A stretch of DNA of 64,000 nucleotides from Atopsyche davidsoni (lineage: Eukaryota; Arthropoda; Insecta; Trichoptera; Hydrobiosidae). Below, one piece after another: positions 1 through 14,300 of this stretch. The stretch lies in the NCBI GenBank assembly GCA_022113835.1, contig JAILWY010000009.1, positions 6,982,001 through 7,046,000 of the forward strand, read 5' to 3'. A program made the translations under genes and the position numbers. The notes under the pieces are model-generated. The model saw only the letters and a program-made list of their open reading frames with translations, made no database searches and had not been told where the DNA came from. Every line of letters starts with the position of its first letter. The stretch's first letter is position 1.

Positions 1-1734
1 AAAGGGTGGAGTACTTTTAGTTTTGACTTAATGTAGCTCTATTTGTTTTATTATTAAAAATATATTTTTTTCTGAATCAATTTCATCTTGTGTGTTATTT
101 CTGTCGCACGTGCTAGCTGCGATAATTATGAGAGAGTTACGATTTCCAAATAAAACAAAAGGATTTGTCACACTCAGTCTCTTCACACCGACTACAGTCA
201 GGTTCACAGCATTACCTTATTTTATGCCACATTTTCCCTGTAAATTGTAATTACAGCCCTCGGTGGTAAATCGTGGTGGAAAATATGTATCAGTGTGCTA
301 TCGGAGTCGTGGGAAATGCGCTATTTTCTTTGCTGCGGATGTGGGCCATTACCCGCCGCGTATGAAGGCGTAATAATTGAAGGGAGATATTATTAATAAA
401 ATTGTTCTGATGCCTAAGTAGATCATTACTTTCTCTATAAAAAAAATATTGTCTTCCTTTTAGATAGGTATGGCGGATTTGTATAGGCACTCCCATATAT
501 AGATCCTCAATTATTTAAAAGTGTAACAGGTGTGGCTCATACTGTGTTGTTCATACGAATAATGAGATGTTTTTTTTTAATTCTTAGTTTTTATTGGAGA
601 GAAGGCCCGTATAATTATGTAATTGAGCGTATCTCTCCGAAAGCAAGTACACATCAAATGAACTTATTCATCGTTTTCAATGAATTATTGTACTTAAATT
701 GACGCTATGCTTCGGGTTTTAGCACTTCGCTTATTTTACTACTGAACTACCAAAGTTGTCTAATTCTCAATAACGGAACTCAATGTTAATCTGTTGGGTA
801 GTAAATACGATTTATTAAAGTATTTGACTCGTGGTTCAAACCTGTGAAAAGTATAGTTTATAGTAACTCATATATAAAATATAATTATTTGATAGAGCTG
901 TGCGACAAAGCATTGTAAACAGTATTTTTGAATTGTATATAGTATATTGACGCATCGACACACTGAGTTCTACAAAAAGAATGTTACAGTAAATATTAAT
1001 TTCTACTTTTCACTTTCGTACTAATTAAAAAAAATGCTGTCTATAAAATCTATAAAGTCGATTTCGCATCGAAGCGGAATAAATAAAATGAACTTATACT
1101 CATACCGGTGTCGATTACTCTACGGCGATTTGAACCTAATAAATTCCAGTAATACCTCTACAATTATTTAATAAATTAGCTCAAAATATATTATACTAAT
1201 TAACGCTATTTGTATCGTTTGTTTTTGAATTTGCAATTCGGCAGAAGAAAACCGAAATAAGCAACAATGTAAATCAGCTATAATTTGCCCATTATGTTTG
1301 AAAATATACTTATAAATTGATATTTAGAAAAGTGAAACCGTGCTTATTTTAGTCTGGGATACTTAACTCTGTGAATACCGAGATTGTATTCCATAACGAG
1401 ACTTAATATGTTTCAAAAATTAATTTTACTCTATACGGTTTTTCTCTCAAAAGGTTAATGAACGCACCAGTGTACTAAATCCTGACCTTAAATTTACTTT
1501 CGTTTACAATATTAATTTATGAATAAAATAAAATCATGATCACTGCACTATTTCTCACATTTCTTCGACCCCGATGAAAATAATTATTAAAATAAAAAAT
1601 CATAAAGTTAAATAAACTATTCGGATTCATCGTCAACACTGAAGAAATTACAACCGTACCTAAGTTTCTTATGGACATGTCAGACTAGAAATCAGACGTA
1701 TGTGGACGATGTGAAAAATGCAAGTTCTGTAGTT
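1..1734. other. AT-rich non-coding stretch
   Basis: No gene is visible. The sequence is A/T-rich with many short homopolymer runs and stops in every frame at short spacing. I saw no repeat, no structured RNA and no recognisable protein segment. A CACGTG palindrome at 107-112 is the only notable short motif. Confidence 0.6.
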
Positions 1735-1947
1735 TATCGGTCGGCATTCGAAGTGTTAGGAGTAAGAGCGGCTTTCAAATGCCGGACTGCAATCATCTCG
1801 ATTTGCGAAATAAATCTCGGGATATAACGCGCACACGAGGCCCGCGTCTGGCCGGCGAAACATAATTGAAAGTGATATGTTTTATTCAGGCAATTACTCT
1901 TGAAAGTATGAAAATAAATAACGCGAACACACTCGAATCAAAATGAT

Positions 1948-1963
1948 CGAAACGACCGTTTCG
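1948..1963. repeat. Short inverted repeat, 7-bp arms
   Basis: CGAAACG (1948-1954) and CGTTTCG (1957-1963) are exact reverse complements separated by two bases. It is CpG-rich and lies 15 bp upstream of a second hairpin. It may be a dimeric protein-binding site or chance. Confidence 0.5.
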
Positions 1964-1977
1964 CGAAGGAGAAAGTA

Positions 1978-2012
1978 TTCTCCGGTGGCTCGGCTCGACG
2001 GCCACTCGAGAA
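1978..2012. repeat. Inverted repeat, 12-bp arms with one internal mismatch pair
   Basis: TTCTCCGGTGGC (1978-1989) pairs with GCCACTCGAGAA (2001-2012) at 10 of 12 positions. The two unpaired positions are adjacent and form a 2x2 internal loop. The terminal loop is 11 nt. The stem is too short for a typical animal pre-microRNA, and the arms match no microRNA I know. Confidence 0.5.
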
Positions 2013-2420
2013 TCTTGTGCCACTTTGTCGGATGCGAGCGCGTACTTAATTGCATTCTAATATCAGAAACAATATTAAATTATTCAGCGCCATCGATAAT
2101 CGATCATCTTTTTTGTGCGGCAATTAAATGGTAGAATGATTCACCCCTAATTACACGGCACGTCTATGTTATTGATGGCGCAGTCCGTGGAGATGTACCG
2201 CGGGTGAGGTGTGAGTGTCGATGTTGACACATGTGACTAGTCGTTGAAATATGTGGTAACGCCACAACACTTGTCTGCTTATTCACACAAAAAATATAAT
2301 TGCTGGTGTGTTTGCTCTGGGTGCAGTGTGAGTGATGAGCTGTGAGTGGTGTGTGAGCGCGCCGAGCACTTCAGACACCGGAGGCGCCCGCGGATTAGAC
2401 CGCGCCAGATTTGAGTAAAT

Positions 2421-5400
2421 AAACAAATCGTCTATGTAACAAATAGATTCTTCTTTAAAATTGTTGTCAAAGTAGTCCAATCGTGGATTGAGTGGAAAAT
2501 TCCCATAAATACATTAATCATTTAGTACATACGTTGAAAAACGTACGGTTCGTCAAGTAAGCAGGTGTTTTCGATTATTTTTATATAAAAATTTTTGTTT
2601 ATTTTACCAATAATGCATAAATTAGCAATAATTTATTACTCACTTTATATCTGGAGCAGTTGATTAATTAGCTAATAAGTTTGCATATTTTATAATACCT
2701 GTAATAATACATTAATAAGAAAACAAATATTTTTGAAATATTTCTTATTATTGCGTAATTGTTTGAGACATTGGTAATTTTAGAAAAATGTGTGTACAAG
2801 TGTTACAAGAAATAAAATTTCGGATAATAATAACCAACATTGGTATGAAAAATCATTTAATGTTTTTTATGAAGAAAACATTTGAAATATCCAATGAATT
2901 CGACAAAAAAACTAAGATGGTATGAGTTTTTTTTTAAATACTATAAACTTGTTAAATTTTGAAAATAATTACTGAGAATTAGTTATGAGAGTCAAAAAAA
3001 GGTACAATTATACCGCTTTTCAAAGTCTCCTATAACCAAGAGGACTAACCACAGACTCGACATGACGCTTTTCTCCAATCAGCCCAGCAGGAGTTCATAG
3101 ACTTTCTGATGGTACTATGAGCAATTAATAATTAATGCTGCTGCTCAAAAGCTGTTGGTAATCTAGCTGTTATAAGAGTTGTACATATTTCGTAAAAAAT
3201 GTCAAATATTATAAAATAACTAATTCAATCCATCTTATTTTAATTCATTATTTTCAATAGTCCTTTTTGATAAACTGTTAAATGGTGGTGTATAAATGTT
3301 ATTGAAAGACATATTAAATTGAAAATAGATTTGTTTTATATAAAAAAAACACAAAAAAAACCACTAGGTATATAATTTTTAAAAAATTTCAATACTGATC
3401 AATTCCACCGACCTAATAACCCAAGATAATAAATGTTTTACTTCTAAGCGCTGGGCGGTGGCTTCCATTGGCTCTTCTAATCTTTTTCCATCGCCTTGCT
3501 TTCGTTTTCGTCCACTTTCATAGCTATTGGCAGGCAAATAATGTGACGCGACTAGATTTATAGATGTTGTTTACGAGCACAATGCCCGGCAGGACTGCAG
3601 CACGTTTAGTTGTCGTGACAGTGGTATTAATATGACCTTATCTGATAGTGCGTGTGGGATTCATCAAATAAACAAAAGGGAAAGTATAACGCGAAAAGAA
3701 TACTCCTACAAGGTAGTGACAATTATCAAATGTCATTTCTGATTACAATCCCTCCTGGTGGACATGTATCACTAACGGAGGGTGTTACTGGTCACGAAAT
3801 GTATTGATGTCTCTAGCGTCCACAGCTGAGATCAAAGTATCCGATTTCTACTGGATTTCGAGTTAAATAATTTGGTTGATCTAATACTAAAAAAGATTTT
3901 ATTTTTATTTATAAAATTGTTAAAACAGTGTTGAATGTTTAAAAAAATGTTATATATGATAAAAAAAATAACAGTTTGATCAGATAGGTAAAAATTTAAT
4001 ATATATTGAAATACTATCAAAACCGGATTAAGAAAACTCCCGTTATACGTTTACAATTTACAAATAATAATCACCCAGTAGAGGCAACTGAGACAGTTTA
4101 TAAATGTGCTATTTCTATTATGTGTGCTATTGCCGATTACGATATATTTTAGTTTTCTGTAAAAGAAAATTATCTTAACTGTATATGTAATCTTATAGTT
4201 ATGAATTGTATGGAAAAATTGTGGGAGATTCTCAGACTTTCATTTGTATTGAATTGATGTTAAAACTATGCGACCTAGTATGACGACTATTTTTATTTTT
4301 GTAAAAAAAAACAATAATTTTTCTTATATAAACAAATTCAAATTAATTTAAAAAATGTGTTTATAATATAATGTTATTTTAATTTTTAAAAAATAATAAT
4401 AATTTTAATAGATGCATTTGTCACAGTGTTTGTTGTTTGAAGTGAAGTAAGGCTAGTTACAAGTGTTTCAAGCATATTCAAGATACTTGGCTGCGTTTAG
4501 CTCTAGGTATCCATGCCAAAAGTATGACGTCTGTATGAAATGACTGCAATGTTATGTGAAACTCACAATGGAAACAAATCTAGTTTACAATGCGACTTAA
4601 TTGCGGCCTAATTGTGTTATAAGATACGCCTCGTGATGCTGTTTGTGGAAATGGTAAACCATTATAGTTTCTACAATGGAACATAATTTCATTTGTGTAT
4701 TGAATGCTAATAAGCAGAAAATTATATTGTTTATGATTCTACAGGCGGTTTTGGTTATTCGGTCCGTAATGGAGCTTGTGAGAGGTATACTCTTCATCGG
4801 ATTTAATTCAGGCCACTTATAAGGATGATAATATCACGAGGATATCACTAAAACAGGATGAATCATTAAACAATTATCGTATTATAAAACAGGCGCAGTA
4901 TATTAAGGTCATCACTACACGAATACGTTCTTTAAAATACAGATCTTGCTTAGCAATTAATTAAATTCGTGTCAAGTTTTATTATGATTATCTGTTGAAC
5001 CAATTATATGTTACTGTGAAGTGTGATGTTAAATTATTATTTTTGGTAATGTCAAGAAAAAAAGTTGCTGATTACAACGCAAAGAAAATATCGACTTATT
5101 TATAATTAAATAAATATATACTATAAATGAAAATTTAATATATCAACCGAAATAAACAAATTAATGAACTATGTATCTTCAAATCAAACCAAACGAATTT
5201 TTTTGCACCAACAAAAACAAGCTGAACCGCCAATAACTGTGAAATACATTATTAACAACTTATAATGTAATAAGTCTTGATACACATTAAATTGTATTCT
5301 AGCTGGAAGTAGATTAATTTTTGTAATCATTTGCAAATGTATAGGTGCCCATCATCATTCCGGAATGGTCGTAAAAAAGCTGTGGCGTACAAGAAAAATT

Positions 5401-8135
5401 TAACACTGGGGCAGAAAATTTAAACTCTGTAGAAAATGATGTAAGTATCATTATTCTTCCTCTAAAATTACCTTCGTGTTTGTGTCCGCGCCCTGGTGCT
5501 AAGGCCACCTCTATGGAAAGACAGAGTGGTCAAAAATAATAGGCCTCTTAGACAGAAAACGTCTTTTTACAACAATACGAACTTCGACACGAAGATTGGT
5601 GTCATAATTTTTATTTCACACCGGAAGATAAATAACAAACATTTACAAAATAATATTTTGCATGTGTATAGTTCCCTATTGAGGCTACCTATTGTAACGA
5701 TAGAACAGATTATTGGCTTACATTTTTGACAAAATTTATTAATAAAAGTAGTTCTGTATATGTTTCGGAATAGATTTGTAATGATGGTAGCATATTAACC
5801 ACCTCTGGCCTTGTACTTTGGAGGCTCTTCTGTTGTTCATCAATTTTTTTAAATCTTTGTTTTTACCAACACTTAATCCTCATTATATTTAATAACTTCC
5901 TTCCAAACCTTGATTATTTTTTATTTCGATTTTTGTTACAGTTTCTTTGTTATGGCAACATTTATTATTTCCTTTCAGTCATACATACACTGGCATCTAA
6001 AGTTGTATTATTTATTTCCAGAGTAAAATCATTTTCACTAGCACTAATATTTTTATGACACACACATGCAAAAAATAAACTTATGCTCAAACTCCCGCTG
6101 CGAACGCGGAATTCCGTGGTAACTTTTAGACATAGTAGGATTTATTAGATAATTTAAGCCAAAACTGTTCTAGTAATTTCCCAAAAGGAAGTGTTGGTGT
6201 ATGTTTTAGTATGCGGGAATTGTATCCGCGACAGTATCGTGAGAGAGAATATTTAATTTTGTTTCGTTCAGACCCATCTTCTGCAATTTTAGTTGCGGTA
6301 ATTGCTGTGAAGTTTAAAATTCATAGAATTTGTAGCAGACAAAGGGACACGTATGTAAATGTTTAGCCAAAGTTTACCAGAGATTTTAAATATATGTTTG
6401 TAAGAAACAGCATGACATTGTGAAAATTATAACATCTACTTGGTAGCAAAGAAGTAAGTATTTGGTTTCTACTTTTAAAACATTTTTTTCTTTTCAATAT
6501 GTGTTTTGATAAGAGTTGTTGTTAGATAACGTTACATATAAAATTTATGGTGATAATTTAAGTATCAACACCCTCGTTGAAAAATCATCAAAAATCATTT
6601 AAAAAATTATTTTCATTACCTAGAATAATTAAAAACGTATGCATGAGAGTTTTGGTTATTGCTGTTCTGAGGTTCCTTTTTACATTGGTATAAAATGACT
6701 TGCAAAGTGAACTTGTCTACAAAATAATATTTTATACAGAAGTTTAGCTAGATGAATAACATTTCCTAAACATATTAAAGATGAGAATGAGAGTTCTTTG
6801 AACTGAGCGTTAGAAGAAAAGGCTTGGCTGGATATATGCGTAGGTGTTCACGGCCGTCTGTGCGAATGATAGTTTTTGGAATATTGACATAAGAAATCGA
6901 AGACGAAAACAATTTGACATAATATCTTGAAAAACACCATAAATTAAGACCCGAATTTTATTTAAAATAAATTTATCTAGGTAATAATATCATCCTACTT
7001 ATTTTTATAGGTAATATCCATATTTTGGTTTCACATGGTAATATCATAAATTGGAAAATACTTTAGAATTCAAGAAAATATATAAGAAAATCTGTAAGTT
7101 GTTAATATTCAGACAAAATGGTATTTTTCAATGCGTTTTCATCGAGAGAAACACGTGTCAATGAGCACGTTTGTGTGGAATGAAGAACGCGTTAGTTCCC
7201 CACAATAGCAGAGACTACACTAGAATACATAATAATTATCCTTGAAAATAAGCATTGCTCATAAATCGTGTACCTGAAGGCAGACGATAGCACGAAAGTG
7301 AAAAGAATACTTAAATCTTAGCGCAATGCTATAAATCATTCGAGACGTACACATCATAAGCATGAAGGCAAGGCAGCGGCGACTGTTCCCAGAGAAAAGA
7401 TACTATTTAAACACGCAGTCAGAAATCGCAACCACATATTGTCATTGGCCACTTTTTCGCCGAAGTCGGAGAAATACCATGAAAAATGCTACAAATAATG
7501 TTTATTTCATCGGAAAAATGGCCCGAGGCAATTTGTTGTTGCGATTTGTCGGTCGGTTGTCACGTGTCACGGGATGTGTAGAAGGTTTTAAGCTGCTCTT
7601 ACACGAGCGACTCAAATTGTATAAAGTACCGCAATATTATAATTAATACTTTATGTTATATCAACCGCAGTGATGGTTCAGGTTAGAAAATTTTTATGAT
7701 AACAATCAAATTTTTATACCCGACCATTTGAGACCTCAAATTTATTATTTTTGCAAGTGCATAGATATTGAATATTACACTCTTGTACAAAGTATACTGA
7801 TATTAAATATTTAACGTTATTTCGATCACGCCATAAGTTCCTGTCGAAATTCTCATCTCATTTCGTTTTTATTATAAAATTAATATTTATATACAAAGAT
7901 ATTGCAATGTATAATCTCAGTATTTTAAATACAATTTCCGCTGAAATTAAAAAATAAAAAAAACGGATGGTTAACAATAGAAGCAATTTTTTAAAAAATA
8001 TCTAATGTTACGAACTATGTCATTCATCGCCAACCCAATGAACCATGCTAATATTTGATATATTATAATATAACTGTCGCACTGCAATAAACGTTACTTA
8101 ATTGATTGCAAAGAAAATTGTTCTTGTGAGATCAG
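2421..8135. other. Long AT-rich stretch without a gene
   Basis: Mostly A/T-rich with poly-A and poly-T runs. A mildly GC-richer patch lies near 3440-3640. Around 3150-3172 there is a superficial resemblance to the miR-9 family that does not fold into a hairpin (see rejected list). CGGAATTCCG near 6110 is a short palindrome. One ATG-initiated frame at 7362-7646 is described separately. Nothing else could be supported. Confidence 0.55.
7362..7646 (+). other. Unrecognised 94-codon open reading frame, probably not a gene
   Basis: Starts with ATG and ends with TAA. The translation is strongly basic, with many Arg and Lys, especially in residues 1-40. It has no signal peptide, membrane segment or motif I recognise. 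It lies in a patch slightly richer in G+C, which lowers stop frequency. A handful of ATG frames near this length are expected by chance in a window this size. A small exon cannot be excluded, but I see no clear splice context. Confidence 0.07.
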
Positions 8136-8320
8136 TTTTAGATTAGCCGCGGCGCCCGTGGAGGTCGGCCATTTCGCCGCTGACAGCGCCAAACAAGCGC
8201 ATAAATCATATCATCGATGCGCAAACTGTTCCGAGAACATTGTAGTCTCCCCAGGCCCTACATAAACGCTCGGAGTCTTCCTGGGGCTATAATGAATTAT
8301 TTAAGAGGCGTGAACGAACA
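8136..8320. other. GC-rich islet with a small hairpin
   Basis: A CpG-dense patch from about 8146, followed by ATAAATCAT at 8201-8209 (similar to Hox/Exd-type sites, motif level only) and a 7-bp inverted repeat, CCCCAGG (8249-8255) with CCTGGGG (8280-8286). No frame reads as protein. The sharp boundaries and mixed motif content are what one expects of a regulatory element, but this is inference. Confidence 0.35.
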
Positions 8321-11300
8321 ACAATCAAATAAATTACTTTGAATTATACCTACTAGGTGTACGCACAGCCTACAGGCAAGTCACGTGTACGAGTATTATT
8401 GGAGTGAAACTCCTCTAGATCCTTCTCTATATCACAAAGGTAGGAAATTTTGTCATGTGATAAGTATTGAAATTATTACTTCAATTGATAAACAAGGTTG
8501 AAATTTCTTCTGCAGTTGTATAATCAGATCCCAATACTATTGCAACATTTTTTCGGGGACCAGTTCTGATCTGTCTAAAATGATATACATGTTGAAGTAC
8601 AGTTGGCAGCGTTTCGTCTGTATGGGCCTCGATATGATAGAAATTCATCTCCAGACAAGTGTTGCGCACTTCGTTCAGGTTTATTATTCTTGTGGTTAAA
8701 AAAAGACATTTGCGGGACCAAAATGCGGAGTAAATTTTCGCGAGGCCTTAGCCTTCCGGTGCGGCCCTGCATAACTACTATATATGTAAACAGTCATAAT
8801 GGGTAGTAATCGGTGTTCATTCCATCTCCATAACAGAACGAAGGCCAGAAAAGGTGTTCGTTAATGTTCATGTCGTGTCATACAGATGTATTATTATTTG
8901 TTGATTAATATAATATATTATAATTAGTCGCTGCATTGAGAAGTGTTTCTTTATAGGTATTTTTTGTCTTTATTTGTACTCAAGGCATGTTTCATCAGTA
9001 GCGTGCGCGTGAAGAATGCAATTTTTTTTTCAATTATTCTCATGTGGTGGAATTGTCACCACAAAATAGTGTGGACGTCTTAAATACATTAAAATTCTGT
9101 GTATTAAAATATTCTAAAATATGAAATGATCTTAGAAATTTGCGAAATTTAAAATCTATAAATATATAGTTTTATCTCATTCTCCAAGCAGTTGTTGATT
9201 CACCAATGGATGAACATCAAACGCCTTTTGATCTTTCGCTACTATTCAAGGCACATTTGCGATTTCGCCCACCCTTCTATTGTCTGATTGTACATCGGCT
9301 GCAAGTTGTGTCGCTGCGCGTGTAGCCGGCTTTAGTGTCGATCGAAGAGTTTATATTAAATAAATAAGTTTTAATCGATTTATAATTTACTACCGTTGGC
9401 CTTCTCCCCGCCCGATCCACCGCCACTGCGACTCGGCGCTTGCAATATTTCAGTTGCGCCAAAATACAATGATTAATAGACGGCCAAATAAAAATAAACC
9501 CAAAGCCTAATGACAGTTCTTATTTTAATAATCACTCAATTGTAGACTTGGTGTTTGTTTAGAAATGGATTTCGAAATGTATATTTCCGGCTACGACTCA
9601 CAGCGAGTTTTAATTTGTATTTATTATGTGTCTCTGACAGCGATGGCGAATTGATGAAGTGCTTCCTTCATTTTGAAATTTTAAATATGTGATTACAACT
9701 GCGCATTTGATTTGAAAAATATCTTCATTTATTTATATACCGTACCGGCAGTTACCGCTATCACTTATATTTTCTTTGTGTTATTATGAAATATGTAAGT
9801 GCCATGACTTTAATAACCTAGAATATGAAATATAAATGTATAAAGTGAATGATATTGAAAACATGATAAAACACTTTTTGGCGTTATAAAAATACATAAT
9901 TTTGAGCCGTTAGTGGAATTTGAATTTATCATGTTAGCCATAACCAACATGTCTGCTGTCTTGTTTGCAATGTAGGCTCGCTCCTATTGCCTCTTAGCAA
10001 CATTCGGATTACCGTTAGAGATTAGAAATATTTTATTCTTGTTTTGTAAAGAGTGATTAGCAGCGACCATTGTGTGACAATACGAAATATGTATAAATTT
10101 TGAAAACTGTGAATGTGTTGATAATTATGAATATATTGAATTAAACTGAAAACTAAGTAGTAACCTGGCCTTTTGTGTTGTTTTGCATTAAATATTTTTT
10201 TTTATTTCTAATACCATTCATTTTTATAATCTTCAAATTTCATCAACTTTTTTCTATTAACACTAAAAATAAACATTTTTCACATATTTAAATTTATTGT
10301 TTAATTATGTTATGCTTTTATTATCATAAATAAACTAATCTTTATAGCAAGTTGTTCTTCAATTAATATCATAGCGTCTACAGTGCGTTGTTCATAATAT
10401 TTTCTACGAGCGGTAAATAATATAATTGAATCAATTAATATTCAAATTAACGCCAGATTAGTCATCTATACTGTGGTACGTGACTTCCATATCGGTTATA
10501 AAGGTTACTAATTAAAATAAAATAAATTTTATAATTCAGCACAGCCTGGATCCTTTTTTGACGATCATGCTGATTCAAATTGTCTAAGTTAATTTAAATA
10601 TTTGTATAATTCTGTGGTGGTAAAATTACGTTTTCTTTGGATTCTTGCATCAATTTGCAGACAAAGCATCGATTTAAAGCAGACGACGAGTTTATGCAAA
10701 AACATAATCTGCGCCATTTACATAACATATTATCGTGGTCGTTGACAGTGCTCAGTGGGAATGTATTTGTTATCTGTCATGAATAAAGACAATGAGTTGG
10801 AGCGCGAATGTAGGCTAACATGATGGAATTATACTTCTAGATGTCACTTGACATTACGCGTTACATAAGGAGACATGGCATCTGCAGTCAGCAGACGTGT
10901 CGCGCCAGACTTGCAATATTCAATATTATTTATTATCGCATTTGCATAAGAACTTCTGTAAACGCAAATAGAAATCAAGTATTCGATATGTGTTCTGAGA
11001 GCTCAAATGAGCGTTAAGCTGATTATTATTTAGGAATTTAAAAAAGTGATATATAAGTAAATTAATGCTGTGCAGTAGCGTCGAAAAAGTGATTATTTTA
11101 TAAAAAATTAATGTCAAGATTTTAAAAATATTACCAAAATCGTTTGCTTGAGTTGAATACTAATAAGCTTATTTTTAATACTAATGACTTGGTAAGAGTT
11201 TTAAGGTGCATGTTTTATATGTAGTTATTCCAAGTGTATTAAATAATTGTTATTTCAGTAAATAAATTTAAAAAAAGACAGTAAAATATGTCTAGTGCTA

Positions 11301-13395
11301 TAATATGCAAATAATGATGATTTCCGCCTTTTAAAATATCGCAGAGCTTAGATAACCAATCATGAATATGATGTTATTTTGGTAAACATTTCATCCGTGT
11401 CACTAATCAGTGTCATTTCTCGGAGTTATAAATCAATACGTTTTATCAGAATACACGGAAATTTAATAAGTTCAACAACAAGAATATAATTTATTCACTA
11501 TACCTGGCAGTAAAGTACAATAAGTAAAGGTACATACCGACCTTCATCAATACGTATCGCAACAATAACACTCACAGATTTATGTTGCACACCTGTTATT
11601 TGAAAACATATAACATTAGAATGATAAATTAACGATGCCTACTGCTGGTTGTTCGTCGGCATTCTGCTTATGTATTTATTAGTTGGTAAATATCTTGACT
11701 GCAATCTGATAACATTATAAATCTATTAACAAGAGGCCTCTAAATACCTGGACCTGTACATATATTGTTAAAAATTCACCTTTAACGCACCAAAGTGTAT
11801 TGGGGCATGATGCGTGATGTGTACGTATCAAGTGAAGAAAACTCGTATGCTAAACATCGGGATAAAATTAATGTGATAGAAATAGAAAAAATAAATAAAT
11901 AGAAAAATAGCACTGTAGAATATGAATTATTTGATATACGTTAGTTTGTGCGTGTTACTATTTAATTATTATTTTGAGTAAACTGACAATATATGGGCAA
12001 GACATGAGAGGTTTACGAAGCAGACGCGAACATTTCGATTTCACACACAGTCGACAACAATCAAGCAACTCTACTAACCGGATCTGGCAGCTCCCATAAA
12101 TGATGCCGAATCCCGTTGATGACGATGTTTCTCTTTATCTGCGTGCTGCACTGTGCGAAATGTGTTGAATTGAAACGTACGATTGATCTCTTTTGATGAT
12201 ATTACACGGAATGCGACCCCATAGTTAAGAGATGCACACTGCCGGGTGGGTGTCTGGCTTAGCACTGCACACTCGCTCAATTTTTTTTTGGTTCCCCAAG
12301 ACATCTGTAATGAGTAACAATAAAGTCTGTGAGCGACTGGGAGCGTTTGGGTGGCAATAAATATGCGGCATTTCCAATAATAATATCCATATGAGTATTT
12401 TTTTATGTGCCTATAGCGATACGAAGTCCCCACTCATTCATTTGACTTATCGGGATACTCACATATGTGAAGACTTTAACTTCTTAGTATTATTTGTATC
12501 TTATAAATTATTTTGTTTAATATTTCAAACAATAAAAATACTATTCTTCAAACGATATCCACAATCTAAATTTTTATTTCGCGCAAACGTAATATAACAA
12601 TGACAATCGCGCATACTTAATCTGCTAACATGAGAAGTGAATTATACTACGCTATTAAAATTGTTATAAAATAAGTACGCACATACGTAAAAAGTAAAGA
12701 CGTGTTAAATTTAGGCAACATTCTCCAAAAGGTAAATAATTTCCCTAATTTATAGCGGCACGTGGCTAGCAGCGAAATTATTTGGTAATGAGAACGTTTT
12801 CTTGAGAATGAACGATTTGTAATGCACAAATTATTACAAAATACAACAAATTAACCAGGGGTGTTGGACTTGAATTTTTTGGGAGCCTAATTCAACAATG
12901 TCATTTTTATAGTAGTGTATTATTTATTACAATACATTATTGCAATGTAAAGAATATCCTGCCGAAAAGGGGTTGTTCTATTGATAAAAATTATAGCCGT
13001 GGCTAGAAGTTCACCGAAAAAAAAACAAATCCGTTGGATCGATTAATAGTCAAATTTGTATCATCCGTTGGTGTTGAACGTCCAATACTAGAAGGATTTG
13101 AATAATTATAATAAAGACATTATAATGAAGTCTAGAAAATACAATAAAACAGACATTCATGTTTTAGTAATAATTGACTGCGAAAATAGTGGGAATGATT
13201 ATATATGTCGTGGATCGTATTGCGGTCTGGAGGTCGTCAGTTGGACAGCTCTGATTTAAACGAAAGTTTGATTAAAATCAGTAAACACAGCATAAATATA
13301 AAAAAAAAACATACCTCAACTTTCAAATTCGTCTTAGTCAAAAATAAACAATGAATTTCATTATATGGCGTCGCGATTTTTGTAATCTTTTTGAA
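8321..13395. other. AT-rich stretch with one small GC patch
   Basis: No gene identified. A short GC-rich patch at 9390-9460 contains a pyrimidine-rich run followed by TATTTCAG near 9446-9453, which looks like a splice acceptor, but no coding frame follows it. A 119-codon frame at 12074-12433 on the minus strand begins at GTG rather than ATG and is unrecognisable, so I treat it as chance. The rest is A/T-rich with frequent stops. Confidence 0.5.
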
Positions 13396-13570
13396 TAATT
13401 TATTCCGCGCCGCTCTGTCCGCCGCGGCGAGAATGGCCGTCTTCTTGCAGCACGATGGAGTCGGTTCTGGTCGGCCTAAGTAAACGAATTCACAAGAAAA
13501 TGTGAAATTTATTATGTTACGAAAATTGAATAACTTGCCGGGAAGAGTGCGGCCGCAATTGTTGCTTCAC
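13396..13570. other. GC-rich islet
   Basis: A CpG-dense patch (clearest at 13406-13480) between AT-rich flanks. A second small GC patch around 13540-13556 includes GCGGCCGC. No reading frame of note and no repeat. Possible regulatory element; nothing in the sequence names one. Confidence 0.35.
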
Positions 13571-14300
13571 TTCGAAATGGACATTTTATGAAAATGGTTT
13601 GGCATGAAGTTAAATTGTGTTCACATTAGGCATTCGAAAATGTGTATTTTAAATACAAATGAGACTTAATTAAACATAGATCTGATTTATTGATAAAAGG
13701 GGTGCATGTTTCAGACATTTATTTTTAAGTTATATTTAATAACACGCTGCGTATGTTGGTATGGTTATGAATAAAAATAAACAATATTGAGATTTCGCAT
13801 CTACTACCATTTATCGGTGTAATAACATCTTATTTTTAAACTAAAAAAAATACAAAAAAACAGCTGTCTAAATCAAGGCTTTTTTATCGTTAGTCGATAG
13901 TTTTTGTTTATTTTGATAAATCTGTTTCAATGCTAAATGCTGTTTTGGTTGTAATGTGTTTAATCAGAAGCCAATATTCTATTAATAGAGCGTAATTTAT
14001 AGTCACGCTCGCATGTACAAGCGCACGAGTGAACCTTACAACTTATTACATAAAAAAGTTTACCCATTAGAACTATGTCTTACGACACGCATGCAGCACG
14101 CAAAAGCAATACGAATATTATTTTATCACCGGTGTTGGAAAAATTACAAGTGCTATCAACAGGAGGTTTCACTTCATTTGACAAGCAGCTGTCCTATAAT
14201 TATATAGTTTGTGGTGGTAATTTGGACGGTGCTGAGATTTTTACACGAAACCGTATAGAAAGTTTCAGGGATGATTGTAGGGTTCTTTAAAAATAATTTA

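Larger units (their letters stand above)
1735..2420. other. GC-richer islet pair
   Basis: Two CpG-containing patches (about 1790-2045 and 2160-2410) stand out from the AT-rich surroundings. The first holds two adjacent inverted repeats, listed separately. The second is rich in GTG/TGAG words and ends in a CpG-dense stretch near 2357-2407. A 63-codon frame at 1943-2134 (+) begins with ATG but resembles nothing I know, and its length is expected by chance where stops are rarer. A regulatory element or small exon is possible, but the sequence alone does not decide. Confidence 0.4.

Noticed and set aside
3150..3172. Resemblance to the miR-9 family (GGTAATCTAGCTGTTAT)
   Set aside because: The seed positions do not match, and no complementary arm lies within 80 bases, so no pre-microRNA hairpin can form.
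9390..9470. Pyrimidine tract followed by TATTTCAG as a splice acceptor
   Set aside because: No open, protein-like frame follows, and no matching donor or exon was found.
12074..12433. 119-codon minus-strand frame, the longest in the window
   Set aside because: Its first codon is GTG, which does not normally start animal proteins. The composition follows the local DNA, and no domain is visible. A frame of this length is expected by chance in 64 kb with few G+C.
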